Source of the DNA: Halalkalibacter okhensis
GTDB lineage: Bacteria > Bacillota > Bacilli > Bacillales > Bacillaceae_D
Assembly: GCF_000787375.1 (NCBI RefSeq)
Contig: NZ_JRJU01000003.1
Span: forward strand, 209,326-273,325
Direction: 5' to 3'
DNA length: 64,000 bases
Made by a program: the position numbers and the translations under genes. The notes beneath the pieces were generated by a model. It saw only the letters and a list, made by a program, of their open reading frames with translations, had not been told where the DNA came from and did no database searches. Positions 32,260 to 43,454 of the stretch are shown piece after piece (within the stretch, counting starts at the first letter, position 1; each line of letters begins with the position of its first letter).

Positions 32260-33090
32260 TTAACCTTTTACTGACCCCGATGAAAGCCCTGCAATAAAGT
32301 ATTTCTGTAAGATAAGAAATAACACGATCATTGGCAACGAAGCCATAAGTGCAGCAGCCGCTACTAAGTTAAGGTTATTTTGATTTTCACCAAAGAAACT
32401 AGCTAACGTTACGGTTAATGTGTGTACACTCTTATCTTGTAAGAAGAAAATAGCAAACTGGTAATCGTTCCATATGAATACACAAGATATAATTAAAACG
32501 GTTGCTGTTACTGGTTTTAATAATGGAAAGATAACTCTAAAAAAGATACCAAGCGTACTCGCTCCATCGATTTTTGCTGCTTCTTCTAACTCTTTCGGTA
32601 TCGTCGAACGAATGAACCCTGCATAAAGAAAGATTGTTAATGGCAGATAAGCCGCTACATTATTAAATATCGCAATTTCATGTGTATTGACCATTCCCAT
32701 ATTAACGACGAGTTGATACAACGGTACTAGAGCAGTCAACGGAGGAATAACCATGATCGAGATAAAGATGTAATACACAACCTTGTTCAACCTCGTCTTA
32801 ACCCGAGCTAACGGATATGCCGCCATTGATCCTACAAGAATTAGCAGAATAGCCGCGCCTGCTGTAATAATAATTGAGTTCATAAAAGCATTTGTTAAAT
32901 TCGCACGCTCCCAAGCACGAGCGAAGTTCTCTAATGTGAAGTAATCAGGAAATAACCATCTCGAGCTAAAGTCGTTACTTACTTTTAAAGAAGTAGTAGC
33001 AAGTATGTAGAACGGGATGATGTGAATAATGCAAATGATAAATGCTACGATCGTTAGAATCGTTTTTTTAGATTTGCTCAACTTATTCAT
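32260..33090 (-). CDS. melC: Sugar ABC transporter permease (MelC/AmyC type)
   Basis: The second inner-membrane permease of a CUT1 sugar importer. The 276-residue protein has six membrane segments and the ATPase-contacting EAA loop EEAAKIDGASTLGIFFRVIFP near residues 168-188. Its start coincides with the end of melD. The ATPase is not in this operon, as in B. subtilis, where the shared MsmX energises several sugar importers; here that is inference. Confidence 0.9.
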   Translation of the reverse strand: MNKLSKSKKTILTIVAFIICIIHIIPFYILATTSLKVSNDFSSRWLFPDYFTLENFARAWERANLTNAFMNSIIITAGAAILLILVGSMAAYPLARVKTRLNKVVYYIFISIMVIPPLTALVPLYQLVVNMGMVNTHEIAIFNNVAAYLPLTIFLYAGFIRSTIPKELEEAAKIDGASTLGIFFRVIFPLLKPVTATVLIISCVFIWNDYQFAIFFLQDKSVHTLTVTLASFFGENQNNLNLVAAAALMASLPMIVLFLILQKYFIAGLSSGSVKG

Positions 33091-34016
33091 TATGCCTCTA
33101 CCTCCTTACGCTTGAAGTAAATGAGAGCCACTAAGCTAATAATTAAAATTATTGTTGCCATTAATATCCCTTGAGTCGCTGCATATCCAGCGTCTTGTCT
33201 TCTAAAATAAAGAGAATACATAAACGTCGACATTGATTGTGAGGCATTACCAGGTCCTCCACCAGTCAATGAAATAATGACATCAAATAATTTTAATCCG
33301 CCTATTACATTCAAAACGACATTAATCGTAATGGCCGGCGCCAGTAATGGTAGCGTAATCTTTTTAAACTGAGCGAAAGCTGATGCCCCATCAATAACAG
33401 CCGCTTCATAATAGTCTTTCGATATACTTTGCAACCCTGCTAAATAGATAATCATCGCAATCCCAACGAACTGATATGTGTTAACTAGCACAATAATCCA
33501 AGGATTAAATGATGCATTTCCTAACGCGTTAATGGGCTCAAATCCTAGAAACATTAAAAGATCATTTAATGCTCCCCCTTGGTAAGCAAAGAAAAAGTAC
33601 CAAATATACCCCATAATTAACGGGCTAATAATAACGGGTAAATACACAATCGTTCGCGTAAAAGCTTTTAATTTAATGCTTTGATTTAACAGCAAAGCAT
33701 ATAGCAGTCCGATTCCCGTTTGAAAAATGGTACTACCAATCCCGTATAGCAATGTATTTTTTACAACAAGCCAAGTAGTAGGGTCAGAAAACATCCTTTT
33801 ATATTGCTCCAAGCCAACCCAGTTATATCCTTGCGAAAATCCATTCCAATCTGTAAACGTGATTTTTATTCCATTGAAAAATGGATAGATGATAAACAAG
33901 CTCACAAAACATAAGGCCGGAATATACATCCACATAAGCGAAGATTGTCTCCTCTGTTTCACTTTTGGAGCTTTCTTTGCAACCGTGACTTTCCTTTCCG
34001 CTACAGTTTGACTCAT
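33090..34016 (-). CDS. melD: Sugar ABC transporter permease (MelD/AmyD type)
   Basis: The first permease of the same importer. The 308-residue protein starts with a basic cytoplasmic stretch ([13 protein letters not shown]), then six membrane segments and the EAA loop [20 protein letters not shown] near 205-225. [20 protein letters not shown] near the C-terminus is a standard CUT1 permease motif. ATG at 34016; 98 bases after melE. Confidence 0.9.
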   Translation of the reverse strand: MSQTVAERKVTVAKKAPKVKQRRQSSLMWMYIPALCFVSLFIIYPFFNGIKITFTDWNGFSQGYNWVGLEQYKRMFSDPTTWLVVKNTLLYGIGSTIFQTGIGLLYALLLNQSIKLKAFTRTIVYLPVIISPLIMGYIWYFFFAYQGGALNDLLMFLGFEPINALGNASFNPWIIVLVNTYQFVGIAMIIYLAGLQSISKDYYEAAVIDGASAFAQFKKITLPLLAPAITINVVLNVIGGLKLFDVIISLTGGGPGNASQSMSTFMYSLYFRRQDAGYAATQGILMATIILIISLVALIYFKRKEVEA

Positions 34017-34114
34017 ATTCTCAACTCCCTTTTTCCATCATTAGCCGAGGGTACCTTAGATTACTCGTTCTTTTGCAAGCAGGGATCGTGTTAGTACGTC
34101 CCTGCCCCCTATTC

Positions 34115-35368
34115 TTACTGATTTCTTAAACGAAGGTATTCAGATTCCATTTCAGCAGATACTTGTTCAACTGTTAAGGTATCTGCTAATAGCTCCTGAC
34201 CAGTTGTCGCGTACACATCCCACATTCCACTTGGTAAGTACACACGATCGAAGTATGGTTGGATTTGAACATGAGCCCATTCGTCATAAAATTCAGTATA
34301 ATAATTTTCTGTTTCAACATTTGTTATCCCAGCTGGTAATGATGATGCTTCCGCTAACTTTTTTGCATTGTCTGGTTGAGCTAGAAACTCAATAAATTGC
34401 TTAGCTTCATCCAGTTTTTCTGAATCTTTAAAGACTGCAAACGTGTTCCGCTCTCCCCCGATCCAACTTGGATCATCACCTTCCCAGTATGCTGGTACAG
34501 GAATCGTCCCTACTTGAATTTCTGGATTGAGTTCTGTTACCGCTGGTCCAAAAGCGCCTCCAGCAAAGGCAAATGCGATTTTATTTTGTGCCATTAACTC
34601 AATTCTCTGTGCTTCACTAGCCGTTAACACATCTGTATTTAGTAGACCTTGTTCTTGTAATCCTTTTAAGAATTCAGCAAGCGGCGTATAGTTTGACCAA
34701 TCAAACGAACCATCTAATAAATCTTCTTCAAAATTATTATTCTCATCGGTTACTAAGAGTGGCGTAGATAATTGATCAAGTACTTGAGCGATCGTATATT
34801 GATTACTACCAGGAATCCAAAGTGGGGTTACTTCCCCATTACTTTCTTCTTTGACCGCTTCCATTGCATCACTCCACTCGTCAAACGTAGTTGGAGGTTC
34901 AATTCCATATTCATTTAATAAAGTTGCATTATACATAATTCCATCTTTCGCCTGATTAATTGGGAAAGCGTAGACTTTTCCCTCTTCATCTCTCAAGATC
35001 GGTGCCATGGCTTCGTCGAAATGCTCCACCCACTCCATTTCACTTAAGTCAGCTGTGTACTCACCATATCGATTGATAGCCCATCCATGAGTATCAAATA
35101 AATCTGGAAGGTCATTTGAAGCCATTCTGACACGGAGCTGATCCTCATATCCTGTACCTGGAAAATTCACATCAACTGAAATTCCTGTTTCTTCTGTAAA
35201 GGCAAGAGCAACTTCTTCAATCGCCTCTTTTTCAGCATCATCAGATACACCCGAGTAAAGCGACAAGGCATTACTAGAAATACTCGACCCAGTAGATTCT
35301 CCTCCACAAGCTGTCAAAACCATCGCACCCATCAAAATACCAGTGAACGTTCTAAATGCTTTTTTCAT
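34115..35368 (-). CDS. melE: Sugar-binding lipoprotein (MelE/MsmE type)
   Basis: The extracellular substrate-binding protein of the importer, anchored by lipid. The signal peptide MKKAFRTFTGILMGAMVLTAC has the lipobox LTAC at 18-21. The 417-residue protein is of the usual length for CUT1 binding proteins, with typical FAGGAFGPAV and ERNTFAVFKDSEKLDEAKQF segments. ATG at 35368 after AGGGGGATCATT. A cre-like site lies about 75 bp upstream. Confidence 0.92.
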   Translation of the reverse strand: MKKAFRTFTGILMGAMVLTACGGESTGSSISSNALSLYSGVSDDAEKEAIEEVALAFTEETGISVDVNFPGTGYEDQLRVRMASNDLPDLFDTHGWAINRYGEYTADLSEMEWVEHFDEAMAPILRDEEGKVYAFPINQAKDGIMYNATLLNEYGIEPPTTFDEWSDAMEAVKEESNGEVTPLWIPGSNQYTIAQVLDQLSTPLLVTDENNNFEEDLLDGSFDWSNYTPLAEFLKGLQEQGLLNTDVLTASEAQRIELMAQNKIAFAFAGGAFGPAVTELNPEIQVGTIPVPAYWEGDDPSWIGGERNTFAVFKDSEKLDEAKQFIEFLAQPDNAKKLAEASSLPAGITNVETENYYTEFYDEWAHVQIQPYFDRVYLPSGMWDVYATTGQELLADTLTVEQVSAEMESEYLRLRNQ

Positions 35369-35441
35369 AATGATCCCCCTAGAATTTATTTGGTTGTTCT
35401 AAATCCAACTACGAGTTGCCTACTGTCCCCCAAAAACTCCA

Positions 35442-35457
35442 ATTAAGCGCTTTCAAT
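35442..35457. promoter_or_regulatory. cre-like catabolite control site
   Basis: ATTGAAAGCGCTTAAT (minus strand) matches the CcpA cre consensus (TGWAANCGNTNWCA) at nearly all positions. It lies upstream of melE, so glucose repression of the operon by CcpA is likely. Confidence 0.65.
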
Positions 35458-35505
35458 CTTATGTTTAAAAATAATAGGCAGAATTTGTGTCGCGCGTCCA
35501 ATTTA

Positions 35506-35536
35506 TTTACTAAATAATATTAATTTATTAAGTAAA
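35506..35536. promoter_or_regulatory. Imperfect palindrome, candidate MelR operator region
   Basis: TTTACTAAATAA and its complement (one mismatch) flank a seven-base centre at 35506-35536, between melR and melE. TTACT-type half sites recur upstream of melR near 36715-36745. LacI-family sites are usually shorter and GC-centred, so the assignment is weak. The rest of the 285-bp gap holds the cre site and the melR terminator. Confidence 0.35.
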
Positions 35537-35595
35537 ATATTAACTTATACAAATGACTAATTCAATAGTTTTTTCAGAAATAATTAAAATTTCAC

Positions 35596-35626
35596 ACAAA
35601 AAAGAGCTCTTTTAGTAAAAAGCTCT
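35596..35626 (-). terminator. Intrinsic terminator after melR
   Basis: AGAGCT...AGCTCT with an extended A/T stem, followed by six T on the minus strand. It separates melR from the transporter genes. Confidence 0.6.
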
Positions 35627-35653
35627 AGTAATTTTACTTTTTCTAATTATATT

Positions 35654-36739
<1,086 letters not shown>

Positions 36740-36934
36740 TTATTTGATTGTAGCATGACCTTGTTACCTAATACAATTATTCTTCATCTTAAATCGCGTC
36801 AAGCTTGTAGGTGTCTGCACATTCATCAAGTTTTCGATATTCCATTAGCGACCTTCCCGACTTTCTCTACCTCCATTAGGGTGTTCATACATCAGTTCTT
36901 CTCCTCTAATCCTACTAAACAGCTACGTAACACT

Positions 36935-36966
36935 ACAAAAAGACGAAAATCGAAGTGATTTCCGTC
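36935..36966 (-). terminator. Intrinsic terminator after dgkB
   Basis: GACGGAAATC / GATTTTCGTC with a five-base loop, then TTTTTG on the minus strand. Confidence 0.8.
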
Positions 36967-37016
36967 TCTACTTTACCCTACCATATTAGGATCATGTCCT
37001 TCTTACATGAACTCCG

Positions 37017-37919
37017 TTACCTGCGCTGTTTCCGATCCTTTGGTGTGAGCATTTGAAAATGTTGATACATATTGACAAACTCAGCAGGAAGTACGCCTCC
37101 ATATTCCCCATCTAAGTTCAGCTGCATATCACCTTTCACTTGTACTTTAATACGATTTGCATGAACATACATAACTTTCGGATGGTTGATATGCTCCCCG
37201 CGAAGGGCTAATGTTGCTAAGTGAAGAAATTCAGGAAAGGATAATTTTTTGACAATAATAAAATCAAACATTCCATCTTGCAAGGAAGCTTTAGGGGCTA
37301 ACTTTTCAAATCCCCCTACTGAATTGGTGTTAGCGACAAGAAATAGCATGATTTCCCCTTCAAATAGCTTTCCGTCATATTCAATCTGAACCATTTTTGG
37401 AGAGACTTGCGGTAGCTTTTCTAGTCCTTTAATATAATAAGCCAATTGTCCAACAGCCGTTTTCATTTTACTTGGTACTTCATACGTCAATTCTGTTAAT
37501 GAACCGCCTGCAGCAATATTGACAAAATAACGATCGTTTACGCGTCCAATATCGATTGGCTCAAAGTGTTCTCCACACAAAATATCGCATGCTTTTTCGA
37601 TATCTCTTGGAATGCGTAGAGCACGCGCGAAGTCATTTGTTGTCCCTGCTGGAATAATTCCAAGGTTCGGTCTCTTTTCTAAAGCAGCTAGTCCATTTAC
37701 TACTTCAAAAATGGTTCCGTCTCCACCTGCAGCGATGACTAAATCATATCCATTCTCTCCAGCTTTTTTTGCCGCTCTTGTTGCACAACCTTCTCCTGTT
37801 GTCGCATGAGCTGATGTTTCGTATCCTGTTTTTTCAAGCCGTTCTAAAATATAGGCTAAGCTTTTCCGTATTTGTTCACGTCCAGATGATGGATTATAAA
37901 TAAGTCGAGCTCTTTTCAT
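37017..37919 (-). CDS. dgkB: Diacylglycerol kinase DgkB
   Basis: Phosphorylates diacylglycerol released in lipoteichoic acid synthesis back to phosphatidic acid. The 300-residue soluble kinase has NPSSGR at residues 9-14, the ATP site VIAAGGDGTIFEVVNGL near 62-78 and GIIPAGTTNDFARAL near 90-104, all conserved in the DagK/YerQ family. The neighbours gatB and rlmCD match B. subtilis. The ATG at 37919 follows AGTAGGGGATCTGCA. Confidence 0.94.
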   Translation of the reverse strand: MKRARLIYNPSSGREQIRKSLAYILERLEKTGYETSAHATTGEGCATRAAKKAGENGYDLVIAAGGDGTIFEVVNGLAALEKRPNLGIIPAGTTNDFARALRIPRDIEKACDILCGEHFEPIDIGRVNDRYFVNIAAGGSLTELTYEVPSKMKTAVGQLAYYIKGLEKLPQVSPKMVQIEYDGKLFEGEIMLFLVANTNSVGGFEKLAPKASLQDGMFDFIIVKKLSFPEFLHLATLALRGEHINHPKVMYVHANRIKVQVKGDMQLNLDGEYGGVLPAEFVNMYQHFQMLTPKDRKQRR

Positions 37920-38052
37920 TGCAGATCCCCTACTTCTTTTATCTTAGTCATTTCCACTCTTTGTCAGGATTGACTGCTTGTATTGTACATTACTTCAAGC
38001 CTATTCAGCAAATTCTCAAACTTGCATTAAAAAATATGTAACACATAGAACG

Positions 38053-38093
38053 GAGGGTGCTAAAAAAGGCTTCACCCCTTTTTTAGCACCCTC
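38053..38093 (-). terminator. Strong hairpin after gatB
   Basis: A perfect 17-base stem (GAGGGTGCTAAAAAAGG and complement) with a seven-base loop, 35 bases after the gatB stop. The U-run is inside the 3' arm rather than after it, as in the CACTGAAAAAGG repeat hairpins further right. It probably ends the gat operon in both directions. Confidence 0.7.
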
Positions 38094-38127
38094 TTATAGA
38101 ACATTCGCGCTAATTGATTTAAACCTA

Positions 38128-39558
38128 TTAACGCTTCTTTATTTCCTCTAATAATAACTTGTTTACCATTGGAGGATTCGCTTTTCCTTTTGAAGCTTTC
38201 ATGATTTGCCCTACTAGGAAACCAATCGCTTTCTCTTTTCCATTTTTGAAGTCCTCGACTGATTGCGGATTGTTATCTAGGACTTCTGCTACCATCTTCA
38301 GAAGCTCACCTTCATCTGAAATTTGAACGAGTCCTTTTTCCTTAACAATTTGCTCAGGATCTCCACCAGATTCAATTAACTCTTTAAACACCTGCTTAGC
38401 AATCTTAGAAGAGATCGTTCCCTTCTCAATAAGTTGAATCATCTTCGCAAGTCCTGCTGGTGTAAGCGCAACGTCTTGCAATTCTTTTTGCTCCGCATTT
38501 AAGTACCCTGACACTTCTCCCATTAACCAGTTAGACGCTTGCTTGGCTCCTGCACCTTGACCAACCGTTTCCTCAAAGAAGTCAGCCATTTCTTTTGTTA
38601 AAGTCAGAACAGCTGCATCATAAGCTGGCAAACCTAATTCTTCTACATAACGCTTTTTACGAGCATCAGGTAGCTCAGGAATCTCAGCACGAACACGCGC
38701 CTTCCACTCCTCATCAATATACAAATCAACAAGGTCCGGCTCCGGGAAGTAACGGTAATCATCTGAACCTTCTTTAACGCGCATTAAAATGGTCTTGTTT
38801 GCTGCTTCATCGTAACGACGTGTTTCTTGATCAATCACACCACCTGAAAGAAGTACTTGCTCTTGACGCTTCTCTTCGTATTCAAGCCCTTTACGAACAA
38901 AGTTAAATGAGTTTAAGTTTTTCAACTCTGTTTTTGTTCCAAATTTCTCTTGGCCGACAGGACGCAAGGAGATATTTGCATCACAACGAAGCGATCCCTC
39001 TTCCATCTTACAATCCGATACGCCCGTATATTGAATGATCGCCTTAAGCTTCTCTAAATACGCGTATGCTTCTTCAGGTGTACGAATATCTGGTTCAGAT
39101 ACAATTTCAACTAAAGGTGTTCCTTGACGGTTATAGTCAACGAGTGAATAGCCACCGCCAGAGTGTGTTAATTTCCCTGCATCTTCCTCCATATGTATAC
39201 GCGTAATCCCGATGCGTTTCTTCTTACCTTCTACTTCAATTTCAATCCAGCCATTTTCACCAATTGGTTTATCAAATTGAGAAATTTGATATGCTTTCGG
39301 ATTATCAGGATAAAAGTAATTTTTTCGATCAAATTTGGTATCTGTTCTCACTTCACAGTTTAATGCCATCGCTGCCTTCATAGCAAAATCAACAGCTTGT
39401 TTATTTAAGACTGGCAAAACACCTGGATACCCAAGATCAATCACACTTGTATTCGCATTTGGCTCAGATCCGAAGTGGTTCGGACTAGCTGAGAAAATTT
39501 TCGATTCGGTCTTTAATTCTACGTGGACTTCAAGTCCAATAATGGTTTCGAAACTCAT
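38128..39558 (-). CDS. gatB: Aspartyl/glutamyl-tRNA amidotransferase subunit B
   Basis: The tRNA-binding kinase subunit of GatCAB, which turns Glu-tRNA(Gln) and Asp-tRNA(Asn) into the amide forms. The 476-residue protein has the signature [12 protein letters not shown] at the N-terminus, [18 protein letters not shown] near 80-97 and a C-terminal tail domain ending [19 protein letters not shown]. Full length. Last gene of gatCAB, 15 bases after gatA. Confidence 0.97.
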   Translation of the reverse strand: MSFETIIGLEVHVELKTESKIFSASPNHFGSEPNANTSVIDLGYPGVLPVLNKQAVDFAMKAAMALNCEVRTDTKFDRKNYFYPDNPKAYQISQFDKPIGENGWIEIEVEGKKKRIGITRIHMEEDAGKLTHSGGGYSLVDYNRQGTPLVEIVSEPDIRTPEEAYAYLEKLKAIIQYTGVSDCKMEEGSLRCDANISLRPVGQEKFGTKTELKNLNSFNFVRKGLEYEEKRQEQVLLSGGVIDQETRRYDEAANKTILMRVKEGSDDYRYFPEPDLVDLYIDEEWKARVRAEIPELPDARKKRYVEELGLPAYDAAVLTLTKEMADFFEETVGQGAGAKQASNWLMGEVSGYLNAEQKELQDVALTPAGLAKMIQLIEKGTISSKIAKQVFKELIESGGDPEQIVKEKGLVQISDEGELLKMVAEVLDNNPQSVEDFKNGKEKAIGFLVGQIMKASKGKANPPMVNKLLLEEIKKR

Positions 39559-39573
39559 CGCTTGTCTTCCCCC

Positions 39574-41031
39574 TTACAACGTCGGTTTTTGCGTGTGATA
39601 GTCTGTTGCTTGCTCAAATGCATGAGCCACACGATAAACAGTGCTTTCATCAAAGTGTTTTCCAATAATCTGAAGTCCAAGCGGCAATCCATCTTTGAAC
39701 CCACATGGAACAGATATTCCTGGAACTCCTGCCAGGTTTACAGGAATCGTTAAAATATCATTTGCATACATCGTTAACGGATCCTTTGTATTTTCACCAA
39801 TCTTGAATGCTGGTGTTGGTGTTGTTGGCCCAATAATAACATCATAATTTTCAAACACTTTTTCAAAATCTTGTTTAATCAATGTACGTACTTGTTGGGC
39901 TTTTTTATAATAAGCATCATAATAACCAGAGCTTAATGCAAATGTTCCAAGCATGATACGACGTTTCACTTCAACTCCGAAACCTTCTGCACGTGTTTGC
40001 TTGTACATTTCGATGAGGTTCTCTGCATTATCGGTCCGATATCCGTAACGAACACCATCAAATCGAGCAAGGTTTGCCGATGCTTCTGACGAAGAAAGTA
40101 AATAATAGGTTGCAAGAGCATACTTCGAATGTGGAAGTGATACTTCTTCCCATGTCGCACCTTGCGTTTCAAGGACTTTTAATGCGTCTATTACAGACTG
40201 CTTCACTTCTTCGGCGACACCTTCTCCAAGGTACTCTTTTGGAACGGCAATCTTTAATCCTTTCACATCACCTGTTAATGCTGATAAAAAGTCAGGCACT
40301 TCGACATTTGCTGATGTAGAGTCCATTGGATCAAGTCCTGTAATCGATTGAAGAAGGTACGCATTATCTTCTACATTACGAGTAATTGGTCCAATCTGAT
40401 CAAGTGACGATGCAAAGGCAACTAAGCCAAAGCGGGATACTCTTCCATATGTAGGTTTTAGACCAACAACGCCACAAAATGCGGCTGGCTGACGAATCGA
40501 TCCACCTGTATCTGAGCCTAGTGAAAACGGCACCTCACCTGCTGCTACAGCTGCAGCTGAACCACCACTAGATCCACCAGGGACGGTTTCTAAGTTCCAA
40601 GGGTTCTTCGTTTCTTGGTAAGCTGAATTTTCCGTTGATGACCCCATTGCGAATTCATCCATATTTAACTTTCCAATTGTGATCGCTTGAGCATCTTGCA
40701 ACTTTTGCACAACAGTTGCATCATAAATTGGGTCAAAATTCTCTAGGATGCGGCTTGAACAAGTCGTTCGAAGTCCCTTTGTTACGATATTATCCTTTAC
40801 CCCAATTGGCATACCGAATAAAAGCCCACGCTCACTGCTTGTGCCAAGAGCCTCGTCTAGCTCACTGGCATAGGCACGTGCCTTTTCTTCATTTAGTGTG
40901 ACAAACGCTTTAACCTTGCCATCGACTTGGGCAATACGTTTGTAAGATTCATCAACAAGGTCAGAGACTTTCACTTCTTTCTTTTGAATCATAGTGTGAA
41001 GCTCTGACATCTTATGGTCAAATAACGACAT
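39574..41031 (-). CDS. gatA: Aspartyl/glutamyl-tRNA amidotransferase subunit A
   Basis: The amidase subunit, releasing ammonia from glutamine. The 485-residue protein carries the Ser-cisSer-Lys triad: Lys in [10 protein letters not shown] near 79, and the serines in [16 protein letters not shown] near 153 and [16 protein letters not shown] near 173. Full length and in the standard order between gatC and gatB. ATG at 41031 after GGGGAGGACAAGC. Confidence 0.97.
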   Translation of the reverse strand: MSLFDHKMSELHTMIQKKEVKVSDLVDESYKRIAQVDGKVKAFVTLNEEKARAYASELDEALGTSSERGLLFGMPIGVKDNIVTKGLRTTCSSRILENFDPIYDATVVQKLQDAQAITIGKLNMDEFAMGSSTENSAYQETKNPWNLETVPGGSSGGSAAAVAAGEVPFSLGSDTGGSIRQPAAFCGVVGLKPTYGRVSRFGLVAFASSLDQIGPITRNVEDNAYLLQSITGLDPMDSTSANVEVPDFLSALTGDVKGLKIAVPKEYLGEGVAEEVKQSVIDALKVLETQGATWEEVSLPHSKYALATYYLLSSSEASANLARFDGVRYGYRTDNAENLIEMYKQTRAEGFGVEVKRRIMLGTFALSSGYYDAYYKKAQQVRTLIKQDFEKVFENYDVIIGPTTPTPAFKIGENTKDPLTMYANDILTIPVNLAGVPGISVPCGFKDGLPLGLQIIGKHFDESTVYRVAHAFEQATDYHTQKPTL

Positions 41032-41049
41032 GAAGCTTGTCCTCCCCTA

Positions 41050-41340
41050 TTACTCTATAATGGACGGCACACGAATTTGTCCGTCTTCATGATCTGGTGC
41101 ATTTTTTAATACGTCTTCTACTGGCAATCCTTTTTGCGGCTTGTCTTCTCTAAGTACATTCTTCATATCAAGAACATGCGTTGTAGGTTCAACTCCTGTT
41201 GTATCGAGTTCATTTAACTGTTCTGCAAAGGTAATTATTGCATCAAGCTGTTCTGTAAACATTTTGGCTTCCTCTTCCGTAATAGCAAGCCTAGCTAAGT
41301 TCGCTACATGCTTCACTTGTTCTTCTTGAATTCGTGACAT
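41050..41340 (-). CDS. gatC: Aspartyl/glutamyl-tRNA amidotransferase subunit C
   Basis: The 96-residue tether that holds GatA and GatB together. [20 protein letters not shown] and the ending [17 protein letters not shown] match B. subtilis GatC closely and support the ATG at 41340; an upstream ATG at 41343 and GTG at 41349 are less likely by spacing to GGGGGTG. First gene of the operon. Confidence 0.96.
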   Translation of the reverse strand: MSRIQEEQVKHVANLARLAITEEEAKMFTEQLDAIITFAEQLNELDTTGVEPTTHVLDMKNVLREDKPQKGLPVEDVLKNAPDHEDGQIRVPSIIE

Positions 41341-41450
41341 CATATTCACCCCCGAAAAAATTCGATCATTTTGACAATATGATTAATAATACCAAATAAC
41401 CCTTCTATAGGCAACAAAGCCCAACACCGTAAACACTTATTCAATACGTA

Positions 41451-41489
41451 AAAAACCCTCACGTTAGATCTCTCTAAGCAAGGGTTTTT
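41451..41489 (-). terminator. Intrinsic terminator after the symporter gene
   Basis: AAAAACCCT / AGGGTTTTT arms with an internal AGAGAGATCT part; the minus-strand exit reads GGGTTTTTTACG. It lies between the symporter and gatC. Confidence 0.75.
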
Positions 41490-41494
41490 CACGA

Positions 41495-43003
41495 TTATAA
41501 TATACTTGTTTTAGATTGCTCAAATTCCTCTTCCATCTTGCTTGAAGGTTTCTCCCCAACAAAACTAAAGACCATTGCGGCAATCCACGCTAAAATAAAA
41601 CCAGGGATAATCTCATATAGACCTAAAATCGGATACTGTTCGGCTGATAGACCAAACCACGTATCTAGCTCAGCCCATACGATTACCGTAAAACCACCAA
41701 CAAGCATCCCAGCTAACGCTCCATTTCTCGTCATTCGTTTCCAGAACAACGCCAAGATTAGAACAGGTCCAAAGGCTGCCCCAAAACCAGCCCACGCATA
41801 TCCAACTAAATCTAATACAGAGCTTTCAGGATGATAAGCTAGCGCAATAGCAACAAGAGCAATAACAACAACGCCAATTCTCCCTACCCAGACTAACTCC
41901 TTTTGGCTAGCTTCTTTACGAATAAATCCTTTATATACATCTTCAGCAAGAGCACTTGAAGAGACAAGAAGCTGTGAATCAATCGTACTCATGATCGCTG
42001 ATAAGATCGCAGCTAATAAGAAACCAGCGACCCATGGATTAAAGAGAACTTGTGTAAACATTATAAACAGCGTTTCATGTGCGCCATCTGGCAACGCTTG
42101 GCCTCCTGGACCATTTGCTGAAAAATAAGCAATCCCTACAAATCCGGTAAAGATAGCTCCAAATAACGCGAGCACCATCCAAGTCATCCCAACAGCACGT
42201 GCCTTTGGAATTTCTTTAACTGATTTTACAGCCATAAAACGTGTCACGATATGCGGCTGGCCAAAATAACCTAATCCCCACGCAAGCAACGAAATGACAC
42301 CAATAAACGTTGCCCCTTGGAACGCATCTAAATAGGCAGGATCAATTGCCCCAACTGCATTTACCGTTTCACTCCAGCCTCCCATTTCAGAAATGGCTAC
42401 AAGTGGCACAATAATTAATGCAAGGAACATTAGAATACCTTGGAAAAAGTCCGTCCAACTTACCGCTAGAAAACCACCTAAGAATGTGTACGAAATAATA
42501 ACGATCGCACCAATCCAAAGCGCCTGCGTGTACGTCATTCCAAATGATGCTTCAAAAAGAAGAGCACCACCAACAAGTCCTGATGAAGTATAAAAAGCAA
42601 AGAACACTAATATCACGAGTGCAGAAATAATCCGTAATACCTTCGACTTATCATGAAACCGATTCTCCAAAAAGTCTGGCAGTGTAATCGAATCATTTGC
42701 TACTTTTGTATACTTACGAAGACGAGCTGCAACAAACTGCCAATTTAAATACGCACCAATTGCTAATCCTACAGCAATCCAAATCTCACCCATACCACCA
42801 ATGTACATAGCTCCAGGCAATCCAAGTAATAACCAACTACTCATATCCGAAGCACCTGCACTTAATGCGGCAACACTTCCTCCTAATCGCCTTCCACCTA
42901 GTACATAGTCTGATAAATTACTTGTTAGCCGATAGGCTGCTATCCCAATGACGAGCATCCCTACTAAATAGATAATAAATGTTATAATCGTGGCTAATTC
43001 CAA
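41495..43003 (-). CDS. opuE: Sodium/proline symporter (PutP/OpuE type)
   Basis: Imports proline with sodium, for nutrition or osmoprotection. The 502-residue protein has about 13 membrane segments and the SSF signatures GGRRLGGSVAALSAGASDMSS near 37-57 and AGFLLAAILSAIMSTIDSQLL near 325-345. The place between gatC and camS matches opuE of B. subtilis; PutP cannot be told apart by sequence alone. The start is TTG at 43003, after AAGGAGTGAG that overlaps the end of the small upstream gene. Confidence 0.9.
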   Translation of the reverse strand: MELATIITFIIYLVGMLVIGIAAYRLTSNLSDYVLGGRRLGGSVAALSAGASDMSSWLLLGLPGAMYIGGMGEIWIAVGLAIGAYLNWQFVAARLRKYTKVANDSITLPDFLENRFHDKSKVLRIISALVILVFFAFYTSSGLVGGALLFEASFGMTYTQALWIGAIVIISYTFLGGFLAVSWTDFFQGILMFLALIIVPLVAISEMGGWSETVNAVGAIDPAYLDAFQGATFIGVISLLAWGLGYFGQPHIVTRFMAVKSVKEIPKARAVGMTWMVLALFGAIFTGFVGIAYFSANGPGGQALPDGAHETLFIMFTQVLFNPWVAGFLLAAILSAIMSTIDSQLLVSSSALAEDVYKGFIRKEASQKELVWVGRIGVVVIALVAIALAYHPESSVLDLVGYAWAGFGAAFGPVLILALFWKRMTRNGALAGMLVGGFTVIVWAELDTWFGLSAEQYPILGLYEIIPGFILAWIAAMVFSFVGEKPSSKMEEEFEQSKTSIL

Positions 43004-43005
43004 GT

Positions 43006-43110
43006 TTACTCACTCCTTCTTATAAATAACGACACAACTGATAAAATAATTAATAATGGCATAGGAATATATAGCAACAGCCACGTTGCTGTCGATAAAC
43101 CATATTCCAT
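43006..43110 (-). CDS. 34-residue membrane peptide upstream of the symporter
   Basis: Reads MEYGLSTATWLLLYIPMPLL and ends LFIRRSE: one membrane helix and a short basic cytoplasmic tail. The ATG at 43110 has a perfect GGAGGTGG site six to eight bases upstream, while the longer in-frame reading lacks one. The last codons contain the ribosome site of opuE, so both are coupled. Tiny proteins next to sodium:solute symporters are annotated as symporter small accessory proteins; assignment from pattern and place. Confidence 0.7.
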   Translation of the reverse strand: MEYGLSTATWLLLYIPMPLLIILSVVSLFIRRSE

Positions 43111-43134
43111 CCTTCCACCTCCTTTTTCATAGTA

Positions 43135-43156
43135 TATGCAAGTACTATGCAAGTAC
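43135..43156. repeat. Tandem 11-bp direct repeat before the symporter operon
   Basis: TATGCAAGTAC is present twice without spacer, at 43135-43145 and 43146-43156. On the minus strand the copies overlap or abut a TATACT -10-like element without a good -35 box, so an activator may bind here. Confidence 0.5.
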
Positions 43157-43172
43157 ATGTTCTTACATGCCT

Positions 43173-43190
43173 TAAACAAACGTTTGTTTA
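43173..43190. promoter_or_regulatory. 18-bp perfect palindrome, TetR-like operator
   Basis: TAAACAAACGTTTGTTTA is perfectly symmetric, of the size and base pattern of TetR-family operators. It lies about 45 bp upstream of the -10-like element of the symporter operon. The regulator is not in the window. The remaining part of the gap 43191-43389 is AT-rich and shows nothing else. Confidence 0.55.
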
Positions 43191-43389
43191 TTATTTCGGA
43201 CACGCTATTTACCATAACACGAAATTAAATTCAGAACATTCATTCATAAATAACTTTCTTATTTTATTGAATAATTATTCATACATTCGTAAGTTGTAAC
43301 CGATTTTTTTAGTATATAGTAAAAAAATATACACATCTTCTAATCTTCATTAATTTCTTTATCACTTTAAAATACCAAAATAAATACAT

Positions 43390-43431
43390 AAAAAAAAAGC
43401 CTTTAAAGTTAAATTTTAACTTTAAAGACTT
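43390..43431 (-). terminator. Intrinsic terminator after nupQ
   Basis: CTTTAAAGTTAAA and its complement form a long AT-rich stem; the minus-strand exit reads GGCTTTTTTTT. Confidence 0.8.
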
Positions 43432-43454
43432 TTATTTCTTACGTATTTTTTCTA

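Noticed and set aside
41050..41490. T-box or other riboswitch before gatCAB
   Set aside because: The short upstream gap has only the symporter terminator; no T-box core (AGGGTGGNACCGCG) is present.
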